Of a stretch of 13,078 nucleotides of DNA, positions 6,633 to 13,078 are shown one piece after another. The stretch's first letter is position 1. Each line of letters begins with the position of its first letter. The stretch comes from an uncultured Oscillospiraceae bacterium (GTDB taxonomy: Bacteria; Bacillota; Clostridia; Oscillospirales; Ruminococcaceae): NCBI GenBank assembly GCA_910577365.1, contig CAJTMU010000063.1:1-13078 (forward strand), read 5' to 3'. The position numbers and the translations under genes were made by a program. A model generated the notes under the pieces. That model did not search any database. It worked only from the letters and a program-made list of their open reading frames with translations, and was not told the origin of the DNA.

Positions 6633-7298
6633 ATGAAAGATAAAACAGAACAAAAGACCAAGAGATATTCCCTTGGCGAGGAAATATTTAATTCCGTTAC
6701 CCACGGCGTGGGCAGCCTGCTTTCCATAGCGGGAACGGCAGTGCTTGTAGTTCTGGCGGCGCTATACTCCGACGCTTGGGGCGTGGTAAGCTCCGCTGTG
6801 TACGGAGCGTCGCTGATAATCCTTTATACAATGTCCACGCTTTATCATGCCATCACCAACACCCGTGCGAAAGCCTTTTTCCGCATTATGGATCATAATA
6901 CCATTTTTTTCCTTATTGCAGGTACTTATACGCCGATAACCCTTGTGGCGCTGCGCGGAGCGCTTGGCTGGGTACTTTTCGGAGTGGTCTGGGGAGCGGC
7001 GGTGCTTGGTATCGTGCTTAACTCGATAGACCTTGAGCGCTTCAGAAAACCCTCAGTGGTGTGCTATATTGCTATGGGCTGGGTTATAATCTTTGCCGTG
7101 AAGCCTATGATAGACGGGGTAGCGCCGCTTGCATTATGGTTTTTGCTGATAGGCGGGCTGTTCTATACGGCTGGGATAATCTTTTACGCAATCAAAAGCA
7201 AGAAGTATTTCCATTCAGTTTGGCATATTTTCACCGTGGCGGGCAGCGTTTTCCACTATTTTTCCATACTTCTTATGATACTCGGCGAAGCAATATAG
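6633..7298 (+). CDS. Hemolysin III / PAQR family integral membrane protein
   Basis: A 221-residue protein with seven hydrophobic segments, as in the hemolysin III (YqfA/TrhA) branch of the PAQR superfamily. The sequence shows the N-terminal E.FN.VTHG motif (E17, N20, H24), STLYH (68-72), DHNTIFFLIAGTYTP (from D87) and HSVWH (194-198) in the last membrane segment. By analogy with adiponectin receptors, H72, H194 and H198 would bind zinc in a membrane-embedded hydrolase-like site. Family members are linked to membrane lipid homeostasis; the hemolysin name comes from heterologous expression and should not be read as a toxin. The ATG at 6633 is preceded by a modest GGAG (6622-6625). It follows the MGMT-like gene by 21 nt and may share its transcript, though no functional link is apparent. 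A separate promoter starts just after it. Confidence 0.92.
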   Translation: MKDKTEQKTKRYSLGEEIFNSVTHGVGSLLSIAGTAVLVVLAALYSDAWGVVSSAVYGASLIILYTMSTLYHAITNTRAKAFFRIMDHNTIFFLIAGTYTPITLVALRGALGWVLFGVVWGAAVLGIVLNSIDLERFRKPSVVCYIAMGWVIIFAVKPMIDGVAPLALWFLLIGGLFYTAGIIFYAIKSKKYFHSVWHIFTVAGSVFHYFSILLMILGEAI

Positions 7299-7326
7299 CG
7301 ATATGTGAAAAAAGTCTGAAACCGCC

Positions 7327-7355
7327 TTGATTTAATGCGTAAAATATGGTATAAT
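7327..7355 (+). promoter_or_regulatory. SigA-type promoter for the MoxR-DUF58 genes
   Basis: TTGATT (7327-7332) and TATAAT (7350-7355) are separated by 17 nt, with a TGn extended -10 (7347-7349). The match is very close to the housekeeping consensus. The predicted transcription start is near 7362, giving a leader of about 140 nt before the moxR-like gene. Confidence 0.8.
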
Positions 7356-7373
7356 AAAAGCAAACATTTATTA

Positions 7374-7395
7374 TATGAATATGTCCACATTCATA
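7374..7395. promoter_or_regulatory. 22-bp dyad just downstream of the promoter, possible operator
   Basis: TATGAAT (7374-7380) is the inverse complement of ATTCATA (7389-7395), with an 8-nt centre containing GTCC. It would lie about +13 to +34 relative to the predicted start, a position where a repressor could block transcription; alternatively it is a small RNA hairpin in the leader. No regulator is assigned. A second, weaker pairing TGTCCA/TGGACA (7382-7387/7432-7437) would compete with it. Confidence 0.35.
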
Positions 7396-7504
7396 CGCAT
7401 ATACGCTTACTTCATTTGCTCCGTGCGGTAATGGACAATTATACCATAAAATCGGTAAAGGCTGAAAACGATTTAACATATACGAAAGGATCGGACGCAA
7501 TATA

Positions 7505-8449
7505 ATGCAGGGACAACATTTGATATCGCAGCTTTCGGAGGAGATTTCAAAAGTTATCAAGGGCAAGGACGAAGCCATAATGATGATACTTACCGTGCTT
7601 CTTGCGCAGGGGCACGTACTTATAGAGGATGTGCCGGGAGTGGGAAAGACTACCCTTGCAATGGCGCTGGGAAAGGCTACTGGTCTTGGATTCAGGCGCG
7701 CCCAGTTTACGCCCGACGTTATGGCTTCGGATATAACCGGCTTCACCATGTTCAACAAGGAAGAAAACCGCTTTGAATACCGCTCGGGTCTGGTAATGAC
7801 AAATATTCTGCTGGCGGACGAGATTAACCGCACCTCGCCGAAAACGCAGTCGGCGCTGCTGGAGGCAATGGAGGAAAAGCGCGTGACGGTTGACGGAGCC
7901 GTTCACCGCCTGCCCGATCCGTTTATGGTAATAGCCACACAGAACTCTCAGGGATATGTGGGAACGTTCCCGCTGCCCGAGGCGCAGCTTGACAGATTTA
8001 TGGTGAAAATCAGCATGGGATACCCTTCCGTTGCCGAGGAAGCGATGATGATGATGGAGCGTCTGGGTGAAAACCCTGTGAACGATGTAGATAATATAAT
8101 GTCCGCGGAACAGCTTCAGTGTTGCATTGACGAGGTGCAGGAGGTGGAATTTGCTTCGGGGCTTTGCAGATATGTAGCGGAGCTTTCCGCCGCTACCCGC
8201 CGCCATTCTGCCGTGGAGCTTGGGGTAAGCCCGCGCGCTTCTCTGGCGATAATGAACGCGGGGCGCGCCTACGCTTACATAAACGGCAGGGATTACGTTG
8301 TGCCCGAGGATATAGTAAGGCTTCTTATGCCCGTTTTCGCCCACAGGATAGTGCTGAAGCAGGAAACGCGCCTGAGCCGCTTTAATATCCGTTCCGTTTT
8401 GGAGGATATAGTGTCTTCGGTTACTCCCCCGATAAGAGGCAAGAGGTAA
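7505..8449 (+). CDS. MoxR-family AAA+ ATPase
   Basis: A 314-residue soluble AAA+ ATPase of the MoxR family, chaperone-like proteins that assist maturation of, or metal insertion into, partner proteins, often partners with VWA domains. Visible motifs are Walker A PGVGKTT (44-50), Walker B ILLADE (101-106), sensor 1 ATQN (144-147) and the conserved GTFPLPEAQLDRF with the arginine of LDRF (R164). The C-terminal lid follows, ending in a basic IRGKR. The nearest Shine-Dalgarno candidate, AAAGGA (7485-7490), is 14 nt from the ATG, which is long; no better in-frame start is seen, and the protein opens normally for the family. It begins about 140 nt after a consensus promoter and is followed after 38 nt by a DUF58 gene, its classic partner. 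The exact biological target is unknown. Confidence 0.93.
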   Translation: MQGQHLISQLSEEISKVIKGKDEAIMMILTVLLAQGHVLIEDVPGVGKTTLAMALGKATGLGFRRAQFTPDVMASDITGFTMFNKEENRFEYRSGLVMTNILLADEINRTSPKTQSALLEAMEEKRVTVDGAVHRLPDPFMVIATQNSQGYVGTFPLPEAQLDRFMVKISMGYPSVAEEAMMMMERLGENPVNDVDNIMSAEQLQCCIDEVQEVEFASGLCRYVAELSAATRRHSAVELGVSPRASLAIMNAGRAYAYINGRDYVVPEDIVRLLMPVFAHRIVLKQETRLSRFNIRSVLEDIVSSVTPPIRGKR

Positions 8450-8487
8450 ATATTTCCTGATACTTACATCGGAAAGGGGGAGCGCCA

Positions 8488-9681
8488 ATGCGCAGGAACA
8501 GGGTTATATATATTCTGACGGTCATCGCGTGCCTTATTTTCTCCGCGGTTTACAGAAGCAGACTTTCGGCGGTGCTGCTGACAGCGGTGATAGGCTATCC
8601 CTTGCTGGCGCTGCTGCTAACGGCGGCGGGGCTTTTCTTCATTAAGGCGGAGTTTACGGAGGAAAGGTCTATCTATGAAAAAAACGTTCCGTTTGATCTG
8701 CAGATAAGGCTGAAAAATCGTTTCATTTTTGCCTACGCGCCCGCGGAATTGCTTTGTGTATTTCCCGACAGAGATACGGGAATCTTTTCGATAAGGCATA
8801 TTTATGCTTCGGTCGCGCCGCTCGGGAAGTGCATGATATCGGTAAACTGCTTGCACAAATATCGCGGAAGCTATACGGCGGAGATACGCAGGCTGTCTGT
8901 TTACGACCCGCTGCGGATAATTAAGTTGACAAAAAAAGTCAAAAAGGAAATGCAGCAAATTTTTCTTCCGCGCAAAATAGGTCTGGGGGATCTGATGATG
9001 GTTTCGGAAAACGACCGCAGCAGCGCTCCCACGCGGCTTTTTACGGGGGATAAAGAGGATTTCTCCCATGTGCGGGAATACCGCCAGGGTGATATGATAC
9101 AGCTTGTACACTGGAAGCTCACCGCAAAGCAGGACGAGCTTATGATAAAGCAGTTTGACGAGATAACCGACAAGCGCGCGGCGGTGTTGTGTGATTACAG
9201 CTTTGAGGGTAACGAAACGGGTCTGCTGCTCAGGGCGGATGGTATAATAGAGACCGCCATTGCTTTTGCCCTTTCGGCAATAGAGGCAGGTGTGAGGGTC
9301 AAGGTGGATTTTGGCATCGTTGACCGCGGATTTGTCAGCGAGATAAGCGACAAAGCGGGTTTTGACAGGTTTTACAGGCTAATGGCGGTTTTGCCCGCGA
9401 GGGTAGAAGTGGCGGAATTTGGCAGGCTTATGGATACCGTCGATAGGAACAACACCTCGGTCATTTTTTTGGTTACGGGCAGACTCACTGAAGAGTTGAT
9501 ATGCCGCGCCGACGTTCTTGCGGAGAGCTTTTCAGGGTTGGTGGTGCTTGCATTTGTAAATATTGGCGGAAGCGAGCTGGAAGCCGCTGCGCAGGGCAGA
9601 GGATTTGTATTTCTCAATATCCGCGGAGATGATGAGAACGGATTGAGCGGCGCGATAGAGAACGTGTTTTCGGGTAACTGA
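8488..9681 (+). CDS. DUF58 domain-containing membrane-anchored protein
   Basis: A 397-residue protein of the DUF58 family, which is nearly always encoded beside MoxR ATPases. Two hydrophobic segments fill about residues 5-25 and 28-52, so it is membrane-anchored with the remainder in the cytoplasm or at the membrane face. The diagnostic DUF58 block REYRQGDMIQLVHWK is at 196-210, followed by AKQDELMIKQFDE. The C-terminal half resembles a VWA-like fold in families of this kind. The start is the ATG at 8488 with a strong AAGGGGGAG site 5-6 nt upstream. By family knowledge, MoxR, DUF58 and a transglutaminase-like membrane protein often form a three-gene cassette. Here the third member is missing and a 537-nt non-coding region follows. 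Function is not established. Confidence 0.92.
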   Translation: MRRNRVIYILTVIACLIFSAVYRSRLSAVLLTAVIGYPLLALLLTAAGLFFIKAEFTEERSIYEKNVPFDLQIRLKNRFIFAYAPAELLCVFPDRDTGIFSIRHIYASVAPLGKCMISVNCLHKYRGSYTAEIRRLSVYDPLRIIKLTKKVKKEMQQIFLPRKIGLGDLMMVSENDRSSAPTRLFTGDKEDFSHVREYRQGDMIQLVHWKLTAKQDELMIKQFDEITDKRAAVLCDYSFEGNETGLLLRADGIIETAIAFALSAIEAGVRVKVDFGIVDRGFVSEISDKAGFDRFYRLMAVLPARVEVAEFGRLMDTVDRNNTSVIFLVTGRLTEELICRADVLAESFSGLVVLAFVNIGGSELEAAAQGRGFVFLNIRGDDENGLSGAIENVFSGN

Positions 9682-9736
9682 TGTTTGCTTCGTAGTCATA
9701 TGTGGGTATTACTGCTTTTCCTTAAAACCCGCCTTA

Positions 9737-9975
9737 ATCTATAACTTGAAACAGTGTTTATATAAAACGCTGTTAGCCTGTATATAAAGTGTCAATCTAA
9801 GCTGAATTATTTAAATTTGAAGTTTTCCGCGACCCGCCCGAATGCGTAATACTTTGCTACGTTGCGTGTTGTACATTCAGGCTCTCGCGAAAAAATTCCT
9901 ATGTCAACATTGCGTTGTTATAACTTTTTCTACAAACTGACAGCGTTTATATAAAACGCTGTTTTTTGTATAAAT
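9737..9975. repeat. About 240-bp imperfect palindrome, MITE-like fold-back element
   Basis: Four nested symmetric parts share one centre near 9857. (a) A central stem pairs 9819-9852 with 9866-9898: about 27 pairs including GAATG/CATTC, CGCGA/TCGCG and TTTT/AAAA, broken by mismatches. (b) The spacers either side (9774-9818, 9899-9939) are partly complementary: about 14 of 22 positions match between the complement of the left one and the right one near their outer ends. (c) Near-identical 23-bp palindromes flank both sides (9751-9773 and 9940-9962), arms ACAG[C/T]GTTT and AAACGCTGT. (d) Outer edges ATCTATA (9737-9743) and TATAAAT (9969-9975) are complementary with one mismatch. No transposase is present and no clear target-site duplication was found. 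Alternatives are a structured RNA or a double-terminator region. Confidence 0.65.
9940..9967 (+). terminator. Intrinsic terminator (9-bp stem plus six T)
   Basis: ACAGCGTTT (9940-9948) and AAACGCTGT (9954-9962) form a perfect 9-bp stem with a 5-nt ATATA loop. The stem ends at the first base of a run of six T (9962-9967). This would end transcription arriving from the DUF58 side about 260 nt after its stop and isolate the nrdD promoter. The matching palindrome at 9751-9773 has one wobble and no T run, so it is not a terminator by itself. Confidence 0.7.
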
Positions 9976-10109
9976 ATTATTGGACATTTGTAGTATATTG
10001 TCAGATTTTATTTTCCTTTAAATAGGCGACAAACCGTTGTATTATCATATTTTTTCTGTTTTGTCAATTAAGTCTATGTATGAAATATACGAAAAAGGTA
10101 AAGAAAATT

Positions 10110-10157
10110 GTACACTATTTTTTCAAAAAGTCTGTTGACTTGTACAATAAAATGTGA
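10110..10157. promoter_or_regulatory. Candidate tandem NrdR boxes, 32 bp apart
   Basis: TTGTACA occurs at 10108-10114 and again at 10140-10146. Taking the NrdR consensus as roughly ACACAATATATTGTGT, the 16-mer at 10142-10157 (GTACAATAAAATGTGA) matches 11 positions and the one at 10110-10125 matches about 9. NrdR sites typically come as pairs spaced by whole helical turns, and these start exactly 32 bp apart, the downstream one filling the -35/-10 spacer of the nrdD promoter. That arrangement would allow repression when dATP is high. The upstream half of each box is better than the downstream half, and nrdR is not in the window. Confidence 0.45.
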
Positions 10158-10163
10158 TATCAT
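10135..10163 (+). promoter_or_regulatory. SigA-type promoter of nrdD
   Basis: TTGACT (10135-10140) and TATCAT (10158-10163) are separated by 17 nt, and TG at 10155-10156 makes an extended -10. Predicted transcription starts near 10170, leaving a short AT-rich leader of about 49 nt that ends in the GAAAGGAAA ribosome binding site. Confidence 0.8.
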
Positions 10164-10218
10164 AATAATAATCTACTATATTTAGAGGAAAGATAAAGCG
10201 AAGCGAAAGGAAACCGCA

Positions 10219-12339
10219 ATGATTCATGTAGTTAAAAAGGACAATACCAAAGAGGAGTTTAACGTTCAGAAGGTGGTGAATGCCGTTAATAAATCCGCCT
10301 GCCGCGTTATGTACAGCTTTACTCCCGAAGAGATAGATTTTATTTGCCGATTTGTGACGGATAAGGCTGAATCTATGAATAAGGAAGAAATTTCCATAGC
10401 GGAAATGCACAATATTGTCGAGGCGGCGCTGGAAGCGACAAATCCCGCCGTGGCAAAAAGCTACAAGGATTATCGCAACTACAAGCAGGATTTTGTGCAT
10501 ATGCTGGACGAGGTTTACAAAAAGAGCCAGTCTATTATGTATATAGGAGACAAGGAGAACAGCAACACGGACAGCGCTCTTGTTTCCACAAAGCGCAGCC
10601 TTATATTTAACGAGCTTAACAAGGAGCTTTACCAGAAATTTTTCATGACCACCGAGGAGCTTCAGGCGTGCCGCGACGGGTATATCTATGTTCATGATAT
10701 GTCCGCGCGCCGCGATACCATGAACTGCTGCCTGTTTGATGTAAAGAGCGTGCTTGAGGGCGGCTTTGAGATGGGCAATCTTTGGTATAACGAGCCGAAG
10801 ACGCTGGCGGTCGCGTTCGATGTTATAGGCGATATCACGCTTTCTGCGGCAAGCCAGCAGTACGGCGGGTTTACCGTGCCGAGCGTAGACCTTTTGCTTG
10901 AGCCTTATGCGGAAAAGACCTATCAGAAGCAGCTTGAGCGCTATAGATCGCTGGGGCTGTCCGACGAGGTTGCGGAAAGAGAAGCGCTTGCTGACGTTAA
11001 GGTGGACTTTGAGCAGGGCTTTCAGGGGTGGGAGTATAAATTCAACTCCGTTTCCTCAAGCCGCGGCGATTACCCGTTTATAACCATGACCGCAGGTACG
11101 GGCACGGGGCGCTTCGCGAAAATGGCAAGCATAACCATGCTTGACGTACGCCGTAAGGGGCAGGGTAAAAAGACCTGCAAAAAGCCGGTGCTGTTCCCGA
11201 AAATAGTTTTTTTGTACGACGAGAACCTCCACGGACGCGGCAAGCCGCTTGAAGATGTGTTCAACGCGGGCGTGGCATGCTCTCAGAAAGCTATGTACCC
11301 CGACTGGCTGTCGCTCACCGGCGAGGGCTATGTGGCGAGCATATACAAGAAATACGGCAAGATAATCAGCCCGATGGGCTGCCGCGCGTTCTTATCGCCG
11401 TGGTTTGAGCGCGGCGGCATGGAGCCTGCCGACGATAAGGATCAGCCCGTATTCGTGGGACGCTTCAATATCGGTGCGGTATCGCTCCATCTGCCGATGA
11501 TATATGCCAAGGCGCAGCAGGAAAGCCGCGATTTCTTTGAGGTGCTGGACTACTACCTCAACCTTATACGCCGTATCCATATACGCACCTACGACTATCT
11601 GGGTGAAATGCGCGCCAGCACAAATCCTCTTGCTTATTGCGAAGGCGGGTTTCTCGGCGGTCATCTCGGTATTCACGACAAGATAAAGCCGCTTCTTAAG
11701 GCGGCAACGGCATCCTTCGGTATAACGGCGCTGAACGAGCTAGAGCAGCTTGCCTCCAAAAAATCCATTGCCGAGGGCGGCGAGTTCTCGCTCAAGGTCA
11801 TGGAGCATATCAATAAGCGCATAGGGGAGTTTAAAAAGGCGGACGGTCATCTCTACGCCATTTACGGCACTCCCGCGGAAAATCTCTGCGGCTTGCAGGT
11901 GCAGCAGTTCCGCAAAAAATACGGTATTGTGGAGAACGTCTCCGACCGCGAGTACGTCAGCAACAGTTTTCACTGCCATGTCAGCGAGGAAATCACGCCG
12001 ATCGAGAAGCAGAACCGCGAGGAGCGCTTCTGGAACCTTTTCAACGGCGGAAAGATACAGTACGTCCGCTATCCTGTGGATTACAACAGGGGAGCGGTGG
12101 AGACGTTGGTGCACCGCGCCATGGATAAGGGCTTCTATGAGGGAGTGAACCTCTCGCTTGCCTACTGCGACGACTGCGGATATCAGCAGCTTGAAATGGA
12201 CGTGTGCCCGAAATGCGGCAGCTCCAACCTCACCAAAATTGACCGCATGAACGGTTATCTGTCCTATTCGAGAGTAAAGGGCGACACAAGGCTCAACAGC
12301 GCAAAAATGGCGGAAATTGAAGACAGGAAGAGTATGTAG
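10219..12339 (+). CDS. nrdD: Anaerobic ribonucleoside-triphosphate reductase (class III)
   Basis: NrdD reduces ribonucleoside triphosphates to deoxynucleotides without oxygen, using a glycyl radical. It has 706 residues. The N-terminal 90 or so form an ATP-cone allosteric domain (opening MIHVVKKDNTKEEFNVQKVVNAVNKSA). The catalytic barrel includes a conserved MNCCLFDV (168-175). Near the C-terminus a four-cysteine zinc site is formed by C650, C653, C663 and C666. The glycyl-radical motif is RMNGYLSYSR with Gly679; the residue before it is Asn, where E. coli and T4 enzymes have Cys, but I recall the Asn form from other Clostridia. The ATG at 10219 has a GAAAGGAAA site upstream. It has its own promoter with candidate NrdR boxes. 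Its activase gene lies 150 nt downstream. This gene marks the host as capable of strictly anaerobic DNA synthesis. Confidence 0.96.
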   Translation: MIHVVKKDNTKEEFNVQKVVNAVNKSACRVMYSFTPEEIDFICRFVTDKAESMNKEEISIAEMHNIVEAALEATNPAVAKSYKDYRNYKQDFVHMLDEVYKKSQSIMYIGDKENSNTDSALVSTKRSLIFNELNKELYQKFFMTTEELQACRDGYIYVHDMSARRDTMNCCLFDVKSVLEGGFEMGNLWYNEPKTLAVAFDVIGDITLSAASQQYGGFTVPSVDLLLEPYAEKTYQKQLERYRSLGLSDEVAEREALADVKVDFEQGFQGWEYKFNSVSSSRGDYPFITMTAGTGTGRFAKMASITMLDVRRKGQGKKTCKKPVLFPKIVFLYDENLHGRGKPLEDVFNAGVACSQKAMYPDWLSLTGEGYVASIYKKYGKIISPMGCRAFLSPWFERGGMEPADDKDQPVFVGRFNIGAVSLHLPMIYAKAQQESRDFFEVLDYYLNLIRRIHIRTYDYLGEMRASTNPLAYCEGGFLGGHLGIHDKIKPLLKAATASFGITALNELEQLASKKSIAEGGEFSLKVMEHINKRIGEFKKADGHLYAIYGTPAENLCGLQVQQFRKKYGIVENVSDREYVSNSFHCHVSEEITPIEKQNREERFWNLFNGGKIQYVRYPVDYNRGAVETLVHRAMDKGFYEGVNLSLAYCDDCGYQQLEMDVCPKCGSSNLTKIDRMNGYLSYSRVKGDTRLNSAKMAEIEDRKSM

Positions 12340-12387
12340 AGGAATACCTGCGGTAATGATAGCCATGTGTGAATTGAAAAAAGGGAG

Positions 12388-12413
12388 ATCACTGCTGATT
12401 GGGCAGTCCTGAT
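12388..12413 (+). other. Small hairpin in the nrdD-nrdG gap
   Basis: ACTGC (12391-12395) pairs with GCAGT (12403-12407), and ATC/GAT extend the stem beyond a 3-nt bulge. There is no T run, so termination is unlikely; it may separate or stabilise the two parts of the nrdD-nrdG message. The rest of the 150-nt gap (12340-12489) holds no promoter or gene that I can support. Confidence 0.35.
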
Positions 12414-12489
12414 AATACTGATGATTCTGTCGCTTGAGGTCAGATATGAAAAGTGATTTTCGGACAATAAAATTTTCGGGAGATTTGAA

Positions 12490-12978
12490 ATGCGTTACCA
12501 TAATATAACCACCGACGATATGCTCAACGGCGACGGGCTTCGCACCGTGCTCTGGGTGGCGGGATGTACTCACCGCTGCGAGGGCTGCCACAATCCCATA
12601 ACATGGGATATCGAGGGTGGGATACCCTTTGACGAGGCGGCGGAGGCGGAGCTTTTCGATAAGCTCTCCGCCGATTACATAAACGGCGTGACATTCAGCG
12701 GCGGAGACCCGCTCCACCCGCATAACCGCGGGGAGATAACCCGCCTTGCCAATAAAATAAAAGCCGAGCTTCCGGAAAAAACGATATGGCTGTATACTGG
12801 CTTTGAATGGGACGATATAAAAGAGCTTGATATAATACAGCTGCTTGATGTGGTGGTGGATGGGCGCTTTATGGAACCGCTGCTGGACGCGAAGCTGCAT
12901 TGGAAGGGAAGTTCCAACCAGCGGGTTATAGACGTTAAGGAAACGTTAAAGCTGGGTAAAACAGTTCTTTTTGATTGA
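12490..12978 (+). CDS. nrdG: Anaerobic ribonucleotide reductase-activating protein (radical SAM)
   Basis: NrdG is the radical SAM activase that uses a [4Fe-4S] cluster and S-adenosylmethionine to place the glycyl radical on NrdD. It has 162 residues, normal for the family. The cluster ligands are the CxxxCxxC cysteines C26, C30 and C33 in GCTHRCEGCHN. The SAM-binding FSGGDPL segment follows in the middle of the protein, and a conserved VVVDGRF..PL segment lies towards the end. It opens MRYHNITTDDMLNGDGLRT, the usual NrdG start. The Shine-Dalgarno signal is GGGAG (12478-12482), 7 nt before the ATG. Its position after nrdD gives a complete class III system. The gap between them is longer than in most nrdDG operons, so independent or processed expression is possible. 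Confidence 0.96.
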   Translation: MRYHNITTDDMLNGDGLRTVLWVAGCTHRCEGCHNPITWDIEGGIPFDEAAEAELFDKLSADYINGVTFSGGDPLHPHNRGEITRLANKIKAELPEKTIWLYTGFEWDDIKELDIIQLLDVVVDGRFMEPLLDAKLHWKGSSNQRVIDVKETLKLGKTVLFD

Positions 12979-13031
12979 TTTTTTGAGGAAAGGGGAGCAC
13001 TGCTGACTTTTACCTCTGAAAGGAGTATGCT

Positions 13032-13078
13032 ATGAGAAAGAATTTCGGGCAAAAAACTTGGTTCTATCCACTGCCTGT
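13032..13078 (+). CDS. N-terminus of a probable flavin reductase family protein (cut by window end)
   Basis: Only the first 15 codons and two further bases are present, starting at the ATG at 13032 with a good AAAGGAG site (13018-13024) 7 nt upstream. The visible residues MRKNFGQKTWFYPLP closely resemble the start of FMN-binding flavin reductase-like proteins (DIM6/NTAB type), which commonly open MRKNFG..P.YPxPV. The assignment rests on this short stretch only. It follows nrdG by 53 nt and could belong to the same transcript. Confidence 0.55.
   Translation, partial: MRKNFGQKTWFYPLP

Larger units (their letters stand above)
9682..10218 (+). other. 537-nt AT-rich intergenic region without a supported gene
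   Basis: No reading frame of credible length, codon use or ribosome binding site is visible on either strand. The region divides into a large imperfect palindrome (9737-9975), an AT-rich stretch (about 9976-10100) and the nrdD promoter region (10108-10218). A second weak promoter-like pair, TTGTCA (10061-10066) and TATACG (10086-10091), has a 19-nt spacer and is not convincing. I see no riboswitch I can name. Confidence 0.75.

Noticed and set aside
7547..8488. 313-codon open frame on the minus strand
   Set aside because: Lies wholly opposite the MoxR gene, has many His/Arg residues typical of antisense translation, and shows no recognisable domain or ribosome binding site.
12421..12456. 11-codon mini-frame before nrdG
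   Set aside because: No ribosome binding site and no sign of a leader peptide such as clustered codons; too short to support.
11740..12900. 386-codon open frame on the minus strand
   Set aside because: Overlaps nrdD and nrdG in antisense, crossing both genes and the gap; the real genes have full motifs, while this frame has none.

Overview
The window is a chromosomal stretch from an anaerobic Bacillota, most likely a Clostridia of the Oscillospiraceae/Ruminococcaceae type. This is an inference from several features: the tig-clpP-clpX order, Shine-Dalgarno sites of AAGGAG type, consensus SigA promoters with extended -10 TGn, a glycyl-radical (class III) ribonucleotide reductase with its activase, and a MoxR/DUF58 pair. 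All protein genes I can support lie on the + strand. Translations read cleanly, and I see no frameshift, phage or insertion-sequence gene, tRNA, rRNA or CRISPR array.

Layout. (1) 1-1221: the 3' end of threonine synthase followed by a metallophosphoesterase with a TTG start. (2) 1279-4742: a protein-quality-control block of trigger factor, ClpP and ClpX. Trigger factor chaperones nascent chains, and ClpX unfolds and feeds substrates to ClpP. A 214-nt gap holding a large fold-back element separates tig from clpP. The block ends in a long AT-rich hairpin that starts inside the clpX stop codon. (3) 4837-6197: two adjacent uncharacterised genes, apparently translationally coupled. One has an internal duplication; the other is a Cys-rich, probably zinc-binding protein. 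(4) 6300-7298: a small O6-alkylguanine-transferase-like protein and a hemolysin III/PAQR-family membrane protein. (5) 7327-9681: a consensus promoter, a 5' leader of about 140 nt, a MoxR AAA+ ATPase and a DUF58 protein. The transglutaminase-like membrane protein that often follows such a pair is not there. (6) 9682-10218: 537 nt without a gene. It contains an imperfect palindrome of about 240 bp (9737-9975), a hairpin plus T-run terminator, and the nrdD promoter with a pair of NrdR-like boxes 32 bp apart. (7) 10219-12978: nrdD and nrdG, the anaerobic route to deoxynucleotides. The window ends inside a probable flavin reductase gene.

Most coding content is housekeeping. The least explained material is (a) three intergenic fold-back elements of unrelated sequence (2617-2733, 4742-4817, 9737-9975) and (b) the 4837-6197 gene pair. 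I found no evidence for a new defence or mobile system. All symmetry, promoter and motif calls were made by eye, without database searches or folding software.
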